Assembly: GCF_965214215.1 (NCBI RefSeq)
Contig: NZ_CBDCBD010000003.1
Location: forward strand, 806,001-870,000
Reading direction: 5' to 3'
DNA from: Poriferisodalis sp965214215
GTDB taxonomy: Bacteria > Actinomycetota > Acidimicrobiia > Acidimicrobiales > Poriferisodalaceae
DNA length: 64,000 nt
The first letter of the stretch is position 1. Each line of letters begins with the position of its first letter. The position numbers were made by a program, and so were the translations under genes. Shown here piece by piece: positions 7,798 through 16,746 of the stretch. The notes beneath the pieces were generated by a model that had not been told where the DNA came from, ran no database searches, and worked only from the letters and a program-made list of their open reading frames with translations.

Positions 7798-9465
7798 GTG
7801 AGCGATCCAGAGATCGAGTTTGAGACGAGTCCCGAGCAGTACCGCCATTGGGTCACCGAGATCGACCGGGAGCGGGCCACGCTCACCATGAACGTGGACC
7901 CGACCGCAGGGCTGCGCGACGACTACGAGCTCAAGACCAACTCCTACGACCTCGGTGTCGACATCGAGCTCTACGACGCAGTCCAACGGCTCCGATTCGA
8001 ACACCCCGAGGTCAAGGTGGTGGTGGTCACCGGCGGCCTCGACAAGATCTTCTGCGCGGGCGCCAACATCGGGATGCTGGCCGGCGCCACCCATGAGCAC
8101 AAAGTGAACTTCTGCAAGTTCACCAACGAGACCCGCAACAGCATCGAGGACGCGACGGCCAACTCTTCTCAGGTATGGATCGCGGCGGTCAACGGCACGG
8201 CTGCGGGAGGCGGCTACGAGCTGGCCCTCGCCTGCGACGAGATCCTGCTGGTCGACGACCGCGCCTCGTCAGTCTCGCTTCCCGAGATCCCGCTGCTGGC
8301 GGTGCTGCCCGGCACCGGGGGGCTCACCCGCGTCGTCGAGAAACGGCACGTGCGGCGCGATCTCGCCGATGCATTCGCTACCCGCACCGAGGGAGTCCGA
8401 GGCCGCCAGGCCGTCGACTGGGGACTCGTCGATCAAGCAGCCCCACCCAGTTCGTTTGGCGACCTCATTGACGAGCGCGTGGCTGCCCGCGCAGTCAAGT
8501 CTGATCGCCCAGATCTCGGGCCTGGCATCCGCCTCGTGCCGCTCGACCGCACCGTCGACGACGACTCCGTCAAGTACTCCGCCGTGTCGGTGAGCATCGA
8601 CCGGCGAGCTGGCACGGCCACCTTCACGATCACCGCCCCCGACGCTCCCGAGCCCGCGACGCCCGACGAGTTGATCGAAGCCGGTGCGCAGGCCTGGGTC
8701 CTGCGCTGCGCACGCGAGCTCGACGCAGCCGTGCTCCATCTGCGCTTCAACGAGACCGCCATCGGCACATGGGTGTTCCGCACCGAGGGCGATCGGGATG
8801 CCGTTATCGCGGCCGAACAGCTCCTGGCTGAACATCCAGATCACTGGCTGGTGCGAGAGATCCGGCTGTACTGGACACGGACGCTCAAGCGATTGGACCT
8901 GTCTGCCCGGTCGCTGATGACTCTGATCGAACCTGGCAGCTGCTTTGCCGGAGTCCTGGCCGAGCTGGTGCTCACCGCTGATCGCAGCTTCATGCTCGAC
9001 GGGACGTGGGAAGATCTCGACGACCCGCCCGAGCCGGCGACGATCCGGCTCACCGGCGCCAATCTCGGCTGGTTCGCTATGTCCAATGGCCTCAGCCGGC
9101 TCCAGACCCGGTTCTGGGGCCGACCCGCCGCACTTGCCGCAGCGGAAGCCACCGTCGGTACCGAGCTCGAAGCGCGCGAGGCTGCAGGGGCTGAGCTTGT
9201 CACCTTCGCCCCCGACGACATCGACTGGGACGACGAAGTCAGGATCGCGCTCGAGGAGCGGAACAGCTTCTCTCCCGATGCGCTCACCGCAATGGAGGCG
9301 AACTATCGCTTCGTCGGGCCCGAGACGATGGAGACCAAGATCTTCTCCCGCCTCTCGGCTTGGCAGAACTGGATCTTTCAGCGACCCAACGCCGTGGGGT
9401 CGAAGGGAGCGTTGCAGCGCTTCGGCACCGGTTCCCGGCCGGAATTCGACCCCAGGAGGGTGTGA
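7798..9465 (+). CDS. boxC: Benzoyl-CoA-dihydrodiol lyase BoxC
   Basis: The product is 555 aa, the usual length for BoxC. It is a crotonase-superfamily ring-opening enzyme of aerobic CoA-dependent benzoate degradation, which hydrolyses the 2,3-epoxide/dihydrodiol of benzoyl-CoA to a semialdehyde CoA. The N-terminal crotonase domain shows the CoA/oxyanion elements FCAGANIGMLAG and NGTAAGGGYELALACDEI. The second half carries a further crotonase-like region and the conserved end KIFSRLSAWQNWIFQRPNA. GTG start, preceded by GAGGGGG. Only two bases separate its stop from boxB, so the genes are co-transcribed and probably coupled. Confidence 0.93.
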   Translation: MSDPEIEFETSPEQYRHWVTEIDRERATLTMNVDPTAGLRDDYELKTNSYDLGVDIELYDAVQRLRFEHPEVKVVVVTGGLDKIFCAGANIGMLAGATHEHKVNFCKFTNETRNSIEDATANSSQVWIAAVNGTAAGGGYELALACDEILLVDDRASSVSLPEIPLLAVLPGTGGLTRVVEKRHVRRDLADAFATRTEGVRGRQAVDWGLVDQAAPPSSFGDLIDERVAARAVKSDRPDLGPGIRLVPLDRTVDDDSVKYSAVSVSIDRRAGTATFTITAPDAPEPATPDELIEAGAQAWVLRCARELDAAVLHLRFNETAIGTWVFRTEGDRDAVIAAEQLLAEHPDHWLVREIRLYWTRTLKRLDLSARSLMTLIEPGSCFAGVLAELVLTADRSFMLDGTWEDLDDPPEPATIRLTGANLGWFAMSNGLSRLQTRFWGRPAALAAAEATVGTELEAREAAGAELVTFAPDDIDWDDEVRIALEERNSFSPDALTAMEANYRFVGPETMETKIFSRLSAWQNWIFQRPNAVGSKGALQRFGTGSRPEFDPRRV

Positions 9466-9467
9466 AC

Positions 9468-10883
9468 ATGACCATCGTCGACATCAACGCCAAGATCCCC
9501 AACAACGTGGACCTGGCCGACGACCGCCGGCTGCAGCGAGCACTGGAAGGGTGGCAACCGAAGTTCATCCGGTGGTGGGAAGAGCTCGGCCCCGTGGCGT
9601 TCAAGCGCAGCCCGGTGTTCCTGCGGACTGCGGTCGACGTCGGCCGTGAGGGCTGGGCCCATTTCGACCATGTGGAGATGCCTGACTACCGCTGGGGGAT
9701 CTTCCTGGCCGAGCCCGAGCCAGATCGCAAGATCGCCTTCGGCGATCACCAGGGCGACGACGCCTGGCAGGAAATCCCAGGCGAGTACCGGGCCGATCTG
9801 CAGCGCCTGATCGTGGTCCAGGGCGACACTGAGCCGGCCTCGGTCGAGCAGCAGCAGCGACTGTGCCTGACCGCCCCCTCGCTGTACGACCTGCGCAACC
9901 TGTTCCAGGTCAACGTCGAAGAGGGACGCCACCTGTGGGCGATGGTCTATCTGCTGCACCGTTACTTCGGCCGCGCCGGACGCGACGAGGCCGACGAGAT
10001 GCTCGAGCGTCATTCCGGCGATGCCGACAACCCCCGAATCCTCGGAGCGTTCAACGAGGAAACGCCCGACTGGCTGTCGTTCTTCATGTTCACGTACTTC
10101 ACCGACCGCGACGGCAAGTACCAGTTGGCCTCCCTGCGAGAGTCGGCCTTTGACCCACTCAGCCGAACCTGCGACTTCATGCTGAAGGAAGAGGCCCACC
10201 ACATGTTCGTCGGGGCCTCCGGGGTCGGTCGGGTCGTGCAGCGCACCTTGGAACTGATGCACGAGCACGACACCGACGATGTTCACCCCCACGGTGGTCT
10301 CAATCTCCAGCTGATCCAGAGGTACCTCAACTTCCACTACGCAGTGTCGCTAGACCTCTTCGGTGCCGAGACCTCGACGAACGCCGCCAACTACTTCGCC
10401 GCCGGGCTGAAAGGCCGCTTCCAGGAAGAGCGTCGCGATGACGACCACGTGCTGCGCGACGCCACCCGCCTCGTGCCCGAAGCCACCGATGACGGCATCG
10501 GCGTCCGGGAAGTCACGCAGCTGGCTGCGCTCAACGAGACGCTGCGCGAGGACTACACCGAGGACTGCGGCAAGGGCCTCGACCGATGGAACCGGTCGAT
10601 CGCCGAAGCCGGGGTCGACTTCGAGTTGCGACTGCCCCATTTCGGCTTCAACCGCAACGTGGGCACCTTCGCAAACCGCCATGTCTCACCGGACGGCCGG
10701 ATGATCAGCGATGCGCAATGGCACGCCAACGCCTCGGAATGGCTGCCGAGCGATGACGACAAGTCGCACGTGAAGTCGCTCCAGGTCGCTGTGACCGAGC
10801 CGGGCAAGATGGCCGGCTGGGTAGCGCCGCCAGCCACCGGCATCAACCGGCAACCGCTCGAGTTCGAATACGTGCGAATCTGA
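9468..10883 (+). CDS. boxB: Benzoyl-CoA 2,3-epoxidase, oxygenase subunit BoxB
   Basis: The product is 471 aa, matching the family. BoxB is a class I di-iron oxygenase that inserts one oxygen atom into benzoyl-CoA to make the 2,3-epoxide, receiving electrons from the reductase BoxA. The ferritin-like iron ligands are visible in EEGRHLWAMVYLLHRYFG and in LKEEAHHMFVG. The C-terminal region (LPHFGFNRNVGTF) is also typical. The ATG is fixed by AGGAGG eight bases upstream. It lies between boxC and the CoA ligase. No boxA-like ferredoxin/FAD reductase is found in this window, so the electron donor must be encoded elsewhere or be a different protein. Confidence 0.94.
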   Translation: MTIVDINAKIPNNVDLADDRRLQRALEGWQPKFIRWWEELGPVAFKRSPVFLRTAVDVGREGWAHFDHVEMPDYRWGIFLAEPEPDRKIAFGDHQGDDAWQEIPGEYRADLQRLIVVQGDTEPASVEQQQRLCLTAPSLYDLRNLFQVNVEEGRHLWAMVYLLHRYFGRAGRDEADEMLERHSGDADNPRILGAFNEETPDWLSFFMFTYFTDRDGKYQLASLRESAFDPLSRTCDFMLKEEAHHMFVGASGVGRVVQRTLELMHEHDTDDVHPHGGLNLQLIQRYLNFHYAVSLDLFGAETSTNAANYFAAGLKGRFQEERRDDDHVLRDATRLVPEATDDGIGVREVTQLAALNETLREDYTEDCGKGLDRWNRSIAEAGVDFELRLPHFGFNRNVGTFANRHVSPDGRMISDAQWHANASEWLPSDDDKSHVKSLQVAVTEPGKMAGWVAPPATGINRQPLEFEYVRI

Positions 10884-10906
10884 GATCACGAACGAGGAGG
10901 CAGTCA

Positions 10907-12463
10907 ATGGTCGAACCGTTCAATGCCGCGACCTGGCTGGTCGACCGTCGCGTCGCTGCCGGCGACGGCGACCGGTTGGCCGTGATCTGCGATGACCAGC
11001 GATACACCTACCGCGAGCTTGCCGACGAGATTGCTCGCACCGCGGCTGCGCTGCGGGGGCTCGGCTTGCGGCCCGAGGAGCGCGTCGCCATGGCGATGCT
11101 CGACTCGGTTCGGTACGTAGCTGTGTTCTTGGGCGCGCTGCGGATCGGAGCCGTACCGGTCCCGATGAACCCGCTGCTGCCGGGCCGAGATCTCGCCGTG
11201 ATCACCGCCGACGCGCGCGCCACAGTCGCAGTCGTTTCCGAAGCCGTCGCCGGCTGCATCGGTGATCTGTGCTCAGGGGCGCCGGAAGTCGCGACGGTGA
11301 TCGTGACCGGCGACATTCCGCCCGATGCCGGCAACGGACACGCCCGCGTCCTGAGCTGGGATGAGTTCGGGGCCGGGGCCGAGGGTGCCGACGGCGCGCA
11401 CTACCCGACGTGGGACGAATCGCCGGGCTTCTGGCTTTGCACATCAGGCTCGACCGGACAGCCCAAGCTGGCGGCACACCGCCATGTCGACATCCGCGTC
11501 ACCTGCGAGACGTATGCCCGCTCCGTCCTCGGCATCACACCCGAGGACCGGTGCTACTCGGTCGGGCCGATGTTCCACGCCTACGGGCTTGGCAACTCGC
11601 TCAGCTTCCCGTTCTCGGTCGGAGCTTCGACAATTCTCGAACCCGCCAGGCCGCCGACGCCGACGCGGGTCGCCGAATTGGTGACCGCCCATCGGCCGAC
11701 ACTGTTCTTCTGCATTCCCACCTTCTACGCGGCACTCAACAGCTCCGATCTGGCTGACGACACCTTTGCCTCGGTCCGCCTGGCCGCCTCCGCTGCCGAG
11801 CCGCTGCCGGCCGAGACCTTCGAGCGGTTCAGGGAGCGATTCGGCGTCACGGTGCTCGACGGCATCGGCTCGACCGAGATGCTCCACGTCTACCTGTCCA
11901 ACTCGCTTGCGGACCTGCGGCCCGGAACAAGCGGCAAGCCGGTGGCCGGCTACGAGATTCGCATCGTCGACGACAACGGCCGGGATCAACCTCCCGGCGA
12001 GCCGGGCCAGCTTCTCGTCAAGGGCCGGTCTATGACGACGGGATACTGGTGTCGATCCGAGACGAACCGGGCCACCTTCGAGGGCCCGTGGATGCGCACA
12101 GGCGATCTGTACGACGTCGACGCCGATGGCTATCACACGTACCTGGGCCGGGTCGACGACATGCTGCGCGTCGGCGGCGAGTGGGTGTCACCAGCCGAGG
12201 TCGAGGCCACCCTGATCGAGCACCCCACTGTGCTCGAAGCAGCGGTGGTCGGCGAGCACGACACCGACGGCGTGCTGCGACCCGTGGCCTACGTGACTCC
12301 CGTCGACGGCGACCTCGTCGCTGCCGACGACATGACGCGCGACCTGACCGCCTTCTGCCGTGAGCGGCTGGCCGGCTACAAGCGGCCTCGTCGCTACGAA
12401 TTCGTCGACGATCTGCCCAAGACTGCGACTGGCAAGATCCAGCGGTTCAAGCTGCGGTCATGA
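10907..12463 (+). CDS. Benzoate-CoA ligase family acyl-CoA synthetase
   Basis: The product is 518 aa, an ANL-superfamily adenylate-forming enzyme. The P-loop-like motif CTSGSTGQPKLAAHRH, the A5 region DGIGSTEMLHVYLSN, the A7/A8 region TGDLYDVDADGYHTYLGRVD DM and the catalytic-Lys motif near the end (PKTATGKIQRFKL) are all present. SVGPMFHAYGLGNSLSFPF is characteristic of benzoate-CoA ligases. It very likely activates benzoate, or a substituted benzoate, to the CoA thioester used by BoxB and BoxC. The start is set by GAGGAGG seven bases upstream. It is the last gene of the three-gene box operon; a minus-strand tRNA gene follows. Exact substrate is inferred from context. Confidence 0.87.
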   Translation: MVEPFNAATWLVDRRVAAGDGDRLAVICDDQRYTYRELADEIARTAAALRGLGLRPEERVAMAMLDSVRYVAVFLGALRIGAVPVPMNPLLPGRDLAVITADARATVAVVSEAVAGCIGDLCSGAPEVATVIVTGDIPPDAGNGHARVLSWDEFGAGAEGADGAHYPTWDESPGFWLCTSGSTGQPKLAAHRHVDIRVTCETYARSVLGITPEDRCYSVGPMFHAYGLGNSLSFPFSVGASTILEPARPPTPTRVAELVTAHRPTLFFCIPTFYAALNSSDLADDTFASVRLAASAAEPLPAETFERFRERFGVTVLDGIGSTEMLHVYLSNSLADLRPGTSGKPVAGYEIRIVDDNGRDQPPGEPGQLLVKGRSMTTGYWCRSETNRATFEGPWMRTGDLYDVDADGYHTYLGRVDDMLRVGGEWVSPAEVEATLIEHPTVLEAAVVGEHDTDGVLRPVAYVTPVDGDLVAADDMTRDLTAFCRERLAGYKRPRRYEFVDDLPKTATGKIQRFKLRS

Positions 12464-12501
12464 GTCGCCGCGAGACCGATCTGCGGTGACGGCGGGTGTG
12501 G

Positions 12502-12588
12502 CGGAAGGTGTGGGATTCGAACCCACGGTGACCCGAAGGCCACAACGGTTTTCGAGACCGCCCCATTCGTCCGCTCTGGCAACCTTCC
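12502..12588 (-). tRNA. tRNA-Ser(CGA)
   Basis: An 87-base minus-strand cloverleaf. Acceptor GGAAGGT pairs with ACCTTCC, G discriminator. The anticodon loop CTCGAAA gives CGA. It has a long variable arm and T loop TTCGAAT. It lies between the box operon and xseA. Confidence 0.93.
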
Positions 12589-12695
12589 GCAGCGCACCCT
12601 ATCGACGCCTGCGCGGCTGACCGCCTCGCCCGCGGCCCCTGCGATGCGGCAATATTCGGTCGCGCGGGAGGCGAATTCGTGACAGCCTCAGGGCC

Positions 12696-14171
12696 GTGAG
12701 CAGCGCTGTGGAGAGCTTCGGGACCCCGGCAGGCGCGATGGCCGGGCAACCCGACGGCACCTGGTCAGTCTCGGCACTTGCACACGCCATCGGCGAGACG
12801 ATCCAGCGGGCCTTCCCCGCCGAGGTCTGGGTACGCGGCGAGATCATCGGCTACTCGGTGGCAGCAAGCGGCCACATCTACTTCAACCTCATCGAGCCAG
12901 GGACAGGCGGCGACCGCCGCGGCGATCGCATGCGGGTGGCGCTGTTCAAGGGACGTCAGCGCCTCGTCAACCGCGACCTCGCCGCTGCGGGCGGGCTGAC
13001 ACTCGACGACGGCATTGAGGTGCGGATCCGCGCCGAGGTGGAGTACTACGCCGGCAGCGGGCAGGTCCAGCTCATTATGAGCGGCGTTGATCCGCACTTC
13101 ACGCTCGGGGTGTTGGCCGCTGACCGTGAGCGCACGCTGGGCGAATTGGCCGCGTCGGGCCTGCTGCGGCGCAATGCCACCGCACCGTTGGCGTTGGTGC
13201 CGCTGCGCATCGGGCTCATCACAGCCGCTGGCAGCGCCGCCCATGCTGACTTCGTCCATGAACTCGAGTCGAGCGGCTACGCGTTCGAGGTGCTGCTGTG
13301 CGACGCCCGGGTGCAGGGCGTGACGGCCGAAGCCGACCTCGTCGCAGCGTTGCGCACGCTCGGCCGAGCCGATGTCGACGCGATCGCGCTCGTGCGCGGC
13401 GGGGGTGACCGCACCGATCTGCTGGCGTTTGACCTCGCCAGCGTGGCCACAGCCATCGCGACGTGCCCGCTGCCGGTGTTCTGCGGGATCGGCCACGAGA
13501 TCGACACCTCGGTAGCAGACCAAGTGGCGCATACCGCAGCCAAGACACCGACCGCGTGCGCCAGCGCGCTCGTTGGGAATGTCGCCGCGTTCGATGAACG
13601 CCTGGCTCAAGCCCGCCGCGAGATCGACCGCGCCGCTCGCTCGAGGACGTCGGCCGCAGCTGCGCGCCTGGCGACAGCGCGAGGAGCGCTCGGCTTGCTG
13701 GCCGAGCGCCGCCTGGCCCGCCCGCGCGCGCAGCTCGGCGAAGCCCGGCTGCGGCTGGATCATCACGCGCAACGGCATTGCCGCGCAGCGGCCGGCAGGC
13801 TCGCCAGCGCGAGCCACGCACTGCAGCGAAGCCACGCCCATGCCCAACGCGGGCTGGCGTCGCTTCGCGCCCAGCGGCCCCGGTTGAAACGGGCCTCGAC
13901 GCGACGCCTCAACGCAGCCAAGGCGCGCTTGCGTTCCGCATCGGCACTCGTGTCGGCGGTCGCGCCCGAGCGAACCCTGGCTCGGGGTTTCTCGATCACA
14001 CGAGCGGCCGATGGCGGCATCGTGCGAGAGATGCCTGCTGCCGGCGATGTCATCTCCACTGAGACCCAACGCGCTGTGTTCCCCAGCGTCGTTCAAGGCA
14101 GCAGGACTAGCGGCAGTCAGCCAGACAGGCCGGCTGATAATCCGACAACGGGAAGGACCACTGATGGCTGA
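12696..14171 (+). CDS. xseA: Exodeoxyribonuclease VII large subunit
   Basis: The product is 491 aa. The N-terminal OB-fold (about 20-120, SVSALAHAIGETIQRAFPAEV...) is followed by the catalytic core with VRGGGDRTDLLAFD and GIGHEIDTSVADQVAHTAAK TPTACA. A long helical, Arg/Ala-rich region and a C-terminal LARGFSITR segment complete the family pattern. With the small subunit it degrades single-stranded DNA to oligonucleotides. GTG start. It overlaps xseB by eight bases, implying translational coupling. The long open frames on the opposite strand are shadows of its codon bias. Confidence 0.92.
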   Translation: MSSAVESFGTPAGAMAGQPDGTWSVSALAHAIGETIQRAFPAEVWVRGEIIGYSVAASGHIYFNLIEPGTGGDRRGDRMRVALFKGRQRLVNRDLAAAGGLTLDDGIEVRIRAEVEYYAGSGQVQLIMSGVDPHFTLGVLAADRERTLGELAASGLLRRNATAPLALVPLRIGLITAAGSAAHADFVHELESSGYAFEVLLCDARVQGVTAEADLVAALRTLGRADVDAIALVRGGGDRTDLLAFDLASVATAIATCPLPVFCGIGHEIDTSVADQVAHTAAKTPTACASALVGNVAAFDERLAQARREIDRAARSRTSAAAARLATARGALGLLAERRLARPRAQLGEARLRLDHHAQRHCRAAAGRLASASHALQRSHAHAQRGLASLRAQRPRLKRASTRRLNAAKARLRSASALVSAVAPERTLARGFSITRAADGGIVREMPAAGDVISTETQRAVFPSVVQGSRTSGSQPDRPADNPTTGRTTDG

Positions 14172-14421
14172 AGACACCGACGGCGGCGCGCAGGCGGGCG
14201 ATGCCGAATTCGGCGGCTACGCCGAGTCGATGGTCGAACTCGAGTCCATCCTGGCCAGCCTCGAGAACGACGACATCGACATCGACGCGCTGGCCTCCCA
14301 GGTCGCCCGCGCCTCGCGCCTGATCGCGCACTGCGAAGGGCGCCTACGCGCCACAGAACTGTCCCTGCAGACGATCCTGGCCCAGCACGAGCCAGCGTCG
14401 GCCGACGAGGAAGCCTCCTGA
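14164..14421 (+). CDS. xseB: Exodeoxyribonuclease VII small subunit
   Basis: The product is 85 aa. It has the short two-helix pattern of XseB (ESMVELESILASLENDDIDIDALASQ, then ASRLIAHCEGRLRATELSL). The start overlaps the end of xseA with AAGGACC upstream. It forms the helical coat around the large subunit. Operon ends at the strong hairpin 28 bases downstream. Confidence 0.9.
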   Translation: MAEDTDGGAQAGDAEFGGYAESMVELESILASLENDDIDIDALASQVARASRLIAHCEGRLRATELSLQTILAQHEPASADEEAS

Positions 14422-14449
14422 GGCTCGACCCGCGGCGTCGCAGGAAAGT

Positions 14450-14487
14450 GTGGACCGGGGGAGTTGGTGGGCGCTCCCCCGGTCCAC
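14450..14487 (+). terminator. Perfect 14 bp hairpin after xseB
   Basis: GTGGACCGGGGGAG and CTCCCCCGGTCCAC form a perfect 14 bp stem around a 10-base loop, 28 bases after the xseB stop. No T-run follows; U-less hairpin terminators are common in high-GC actinobacteria. Confidence 0.75.
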
Positions 14488-14592
14488 TGGCGCGTCACGG
14501 GTCGGTGGAAACCCGGAGCGCACGCTCACGCCGCCGCGGACAATGCCCACTGTGAGTGACCGCGTCAGTTTGTCGAAACCACTGAGGAACCT

Positions 14593-16725
14593 ATGAGTTC
14601 GCCATCCAATTGTCAAGATAATGCGGCCCGAAATACCGGTGATTCCGGGGATCTTCCATACGGTGCGTGGCCATCGCCGCTGCAAGCGGCTGACGTCGCA
14701 GCGGGAGCTGTGCGTCGGGTGGAACCGCGGGTCGCGGGCGGCTGGGCCTACTGGGTGGAAGAGCGGCCGCTCGAGCGCGGGCGGGGCGCCGTCGTCCGGG
14801 TGAGGCTCGACGAGCCCGATGCGGGGCCCGCGGACGTTCCCTATACATCGGAAGCAGACATCCGCACCGCGGTGCACGAATACGGCGGCGGGGCATGGCT
14901 GGCGTTGGAAGCGCCAGACGGCAACCACTTCGTGCTGGGCAGCTGCATGAGCGACCACCGCATCCGGCTGTTCGACGTGACGGGAAACATTGCCCCGCAA
15001 CCGATGAGCCCCGCACCCGATGTGCCGGGAAGCCTGCGCTATGCCGACCCGGCGGTGGTGCCCTCACCACGTCCCACCGCCGGCGACCCGAGATTCGAAC
15101 CGGTCACGGTGTGGGTGCGAGAGTCGCACCCCGACACCGCCGACGAGCCGACCAACGAGCTGATCACGGTACGCCTCGACGGGACGGTCAGCGTCGTGGC
15201 GTCCGGTGCCGACTTCTACTCCTCGCCTCGGCCTTCGCCGGACGGATCCGATCTGGCCTACCTCAGCTGGGACCACCCGAACATGCCGTGGGATCACACC
15301 CGCCTGCATCTGGTGGAACTCCGTGACGGCGAGCCGGTGCCGGGCACCGACCGGGTGCTGTGCGACGGCCCCGCGGTGACCCAGCCCGCATGGAGCCCCG
15401 ACGGCGACCTGCACATCGTGACCGACGTCGACGGCTGGTGGTCGATCCATCGCGTCGATGCGAAGACTGGTGACACCGACCCGCTGCTGGCTGACGCTGA
15501 GGTGAGCAGTGCCCGCCGCGAATTCGGGGTTCCTGCGTGGGTGTTCGCGCAGGCCACCTATGGCTGGGACGGGGGCGGCAACCTGTGGTGCACCTGGGTA
15601 GCCGATGGCGTCGGCCATCTCGGACGCATACACGGTGACCGGCTGGCGGAGATCCCGAGCGGGTTTACCGACTTCGGCCGGCTGGCGGTGACGGCCGGTG
15701 GCACCGCTGTCACCGTGGCCGCAAGCTGGACACGCCGCGCTGCCGTGATGGAGATCGCAGCCGACGGCACGCATCGCCAGCTCAGCGCCGCCGAATCCTC
15801 AACCCTGGAGCCCGCCGACGTCTCGGTCCCCGAGGCATTCACCTTCGACAGCGCCGATGGGCGCCAAGCGCACGCGTTCTTCTTCCCGCCTGCCAATTCG
15901 GCCATGTCGGGGCATCTCGCCGAGGCCGCTGCCCGCGGCTCGTCCGTCGAACCGTCCCCCGCGGACGCTGACGGGTCAGCTTCGTCCAGCGAGCTTCCGC
16001 CGCTTGTGGTGCTCAGCCACGGCGGACCGACGGGCTCGGCCCGCAGCTCGCTCGATCTCCCCATCCAGTACTGGACGACCCGCGGCATCGCCGTGGTGGA
16101 CGTGAACTACGGCGGCAGCACGGGTTACGGCACCGCCTTCCGCAACCTGCTGGCGGGCCAGTGGGGCGTCGTCGACACGCAGGACTGCATCAACGCTGCG
16201 CTGCATCTGGCCCGAGAGGGCGCTGTCGACGCGCAGCGGCTGGTCATCAAGGGCGGCTCGGCTGGCGGCTACACCACGCTGTGCGCGCTCACGAGCAGCG
16301 ACGTGTTCGCAGCCGGTATCTCCCGCTACGGCGTGGCCGATCTCGAGGCGCTCGCTCGTGACACGCACAAGTTCGAGGCCCGATACCTCGACGGGCTGAT
16401 CGGCCCGTGGCCCGACCAGGCCGACCTGTACCGGGAACGCTCGCCGATCTGGCGCACCGACCAGCTGGCGACCCCGATGATCGTGCTGCAGGGCACCGAG
16501 GACCGGGTGGTGCCCCAGAGCCAGTCCGAACAGGTCGTCGAAGCTCTGGCGAACGCAGGCGTGCCGCACGCCTACCTGCTGTTCGAGGGCGAGGGGCACG
16601 GCTTTCGCCGCGGGCCCAACATCGTGTCAGCGCTTGAAGCCGAGCTGTCATTCCTCGGCCAGGTGCTGGGCTTCGAGCCCGCAGGCGAGATCGCCCGCGT
16701 CGAGGTGCGCGGGGGCCACCGGTAG
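14593..16725 (+). CDS. Prolyl oligopeptidase-type (S9) serine peptidase
   Basis: The product is 710 aa. The N-terminal ~400 residues form a beta-propeller with WD-like repeats (SPRPSPDGSDLAYLSWDHPN, PAWSPDGDLHIVTDVDGWWS). The C-terminal ~270 residues are an alpha/beta hydrolase with the nucleophile Ser in GGSAGGYTT, the acid Asp in GTEDRVVP and the His in GEGHGF. No signal peptide is seen, so it is probably cytoplasmic and cleaves short peptides or acylated amino acids. GAGGA lies before the ATG. It is followed 21 bases later by the SURF1 gene, probably by chance rather than function. Confidence 0.9.
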   Translation: MSSPSNCQDNAARNTGDSGDLPYGAWPSPLQAADVAAGAVRRVEPRVAGGWAYWVEERPLERGRGAVVRVRLDEPDAGPADVPYTSEADIRTAVHEYGGGAWLALEAPDGNHFVLGSCMSDHRIRLFDVTGNIAPQPMSPAPDVPGSLRYADPAVVPSPRPTAGDPRFEPVTVWVRESHPDTADEPTNELITVRLDGTVSVVASGADFYSSPRPSPDGSDLAYLSWDHPNMPWDHTRLHLVELRDGEPVPGTDRVLCDGPAVTQPAWSPDGDLHIVTDVDGWWSIHRVDAKTGDTDPLLADAEVSSARREFGVPAWVFAQATYGWDGGGNLWCTWVADGVGHLGRIHGDRLAEIPSGFTDFGRLAVTAGGTAVTVAASWTRRAAVMEIAADGTHRQLSAAESSTLEPADVSVPEAFTFDSADGRQAHAFFFPPANSAMSGHLAEAAARGSSVEPSPADADGSASSSELPPLVVLSHGGPTGSARSSLDLPIQYWTTRGIAVVDVNYGGSTGYGTAFRNLLAGQWGVVDTQDCINAALHLAREGAVDAQRLVIKGGSAGGYTTLCALTSSDVFAAGISRYGVADLEALARDTHKFEARYLDGLIGPWPDQADLYRERSPIWRTDQLATPMIVLQGTEDRVVPQSQSEQVVEALANAGVPHAYLLFEGEGHGFRRGPNIVSALEAELSFLGQVLGFEPAGEIARVEVRGGHR

Positions 16726-16746
16726 CGTCGCCCGCGAGGTCGTGAC

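Noticed and set aside
12765..14177. Minus-strand open frame of 470 codons
   Set aside because: Exact shadow of xseA, which is certain from its motifs.
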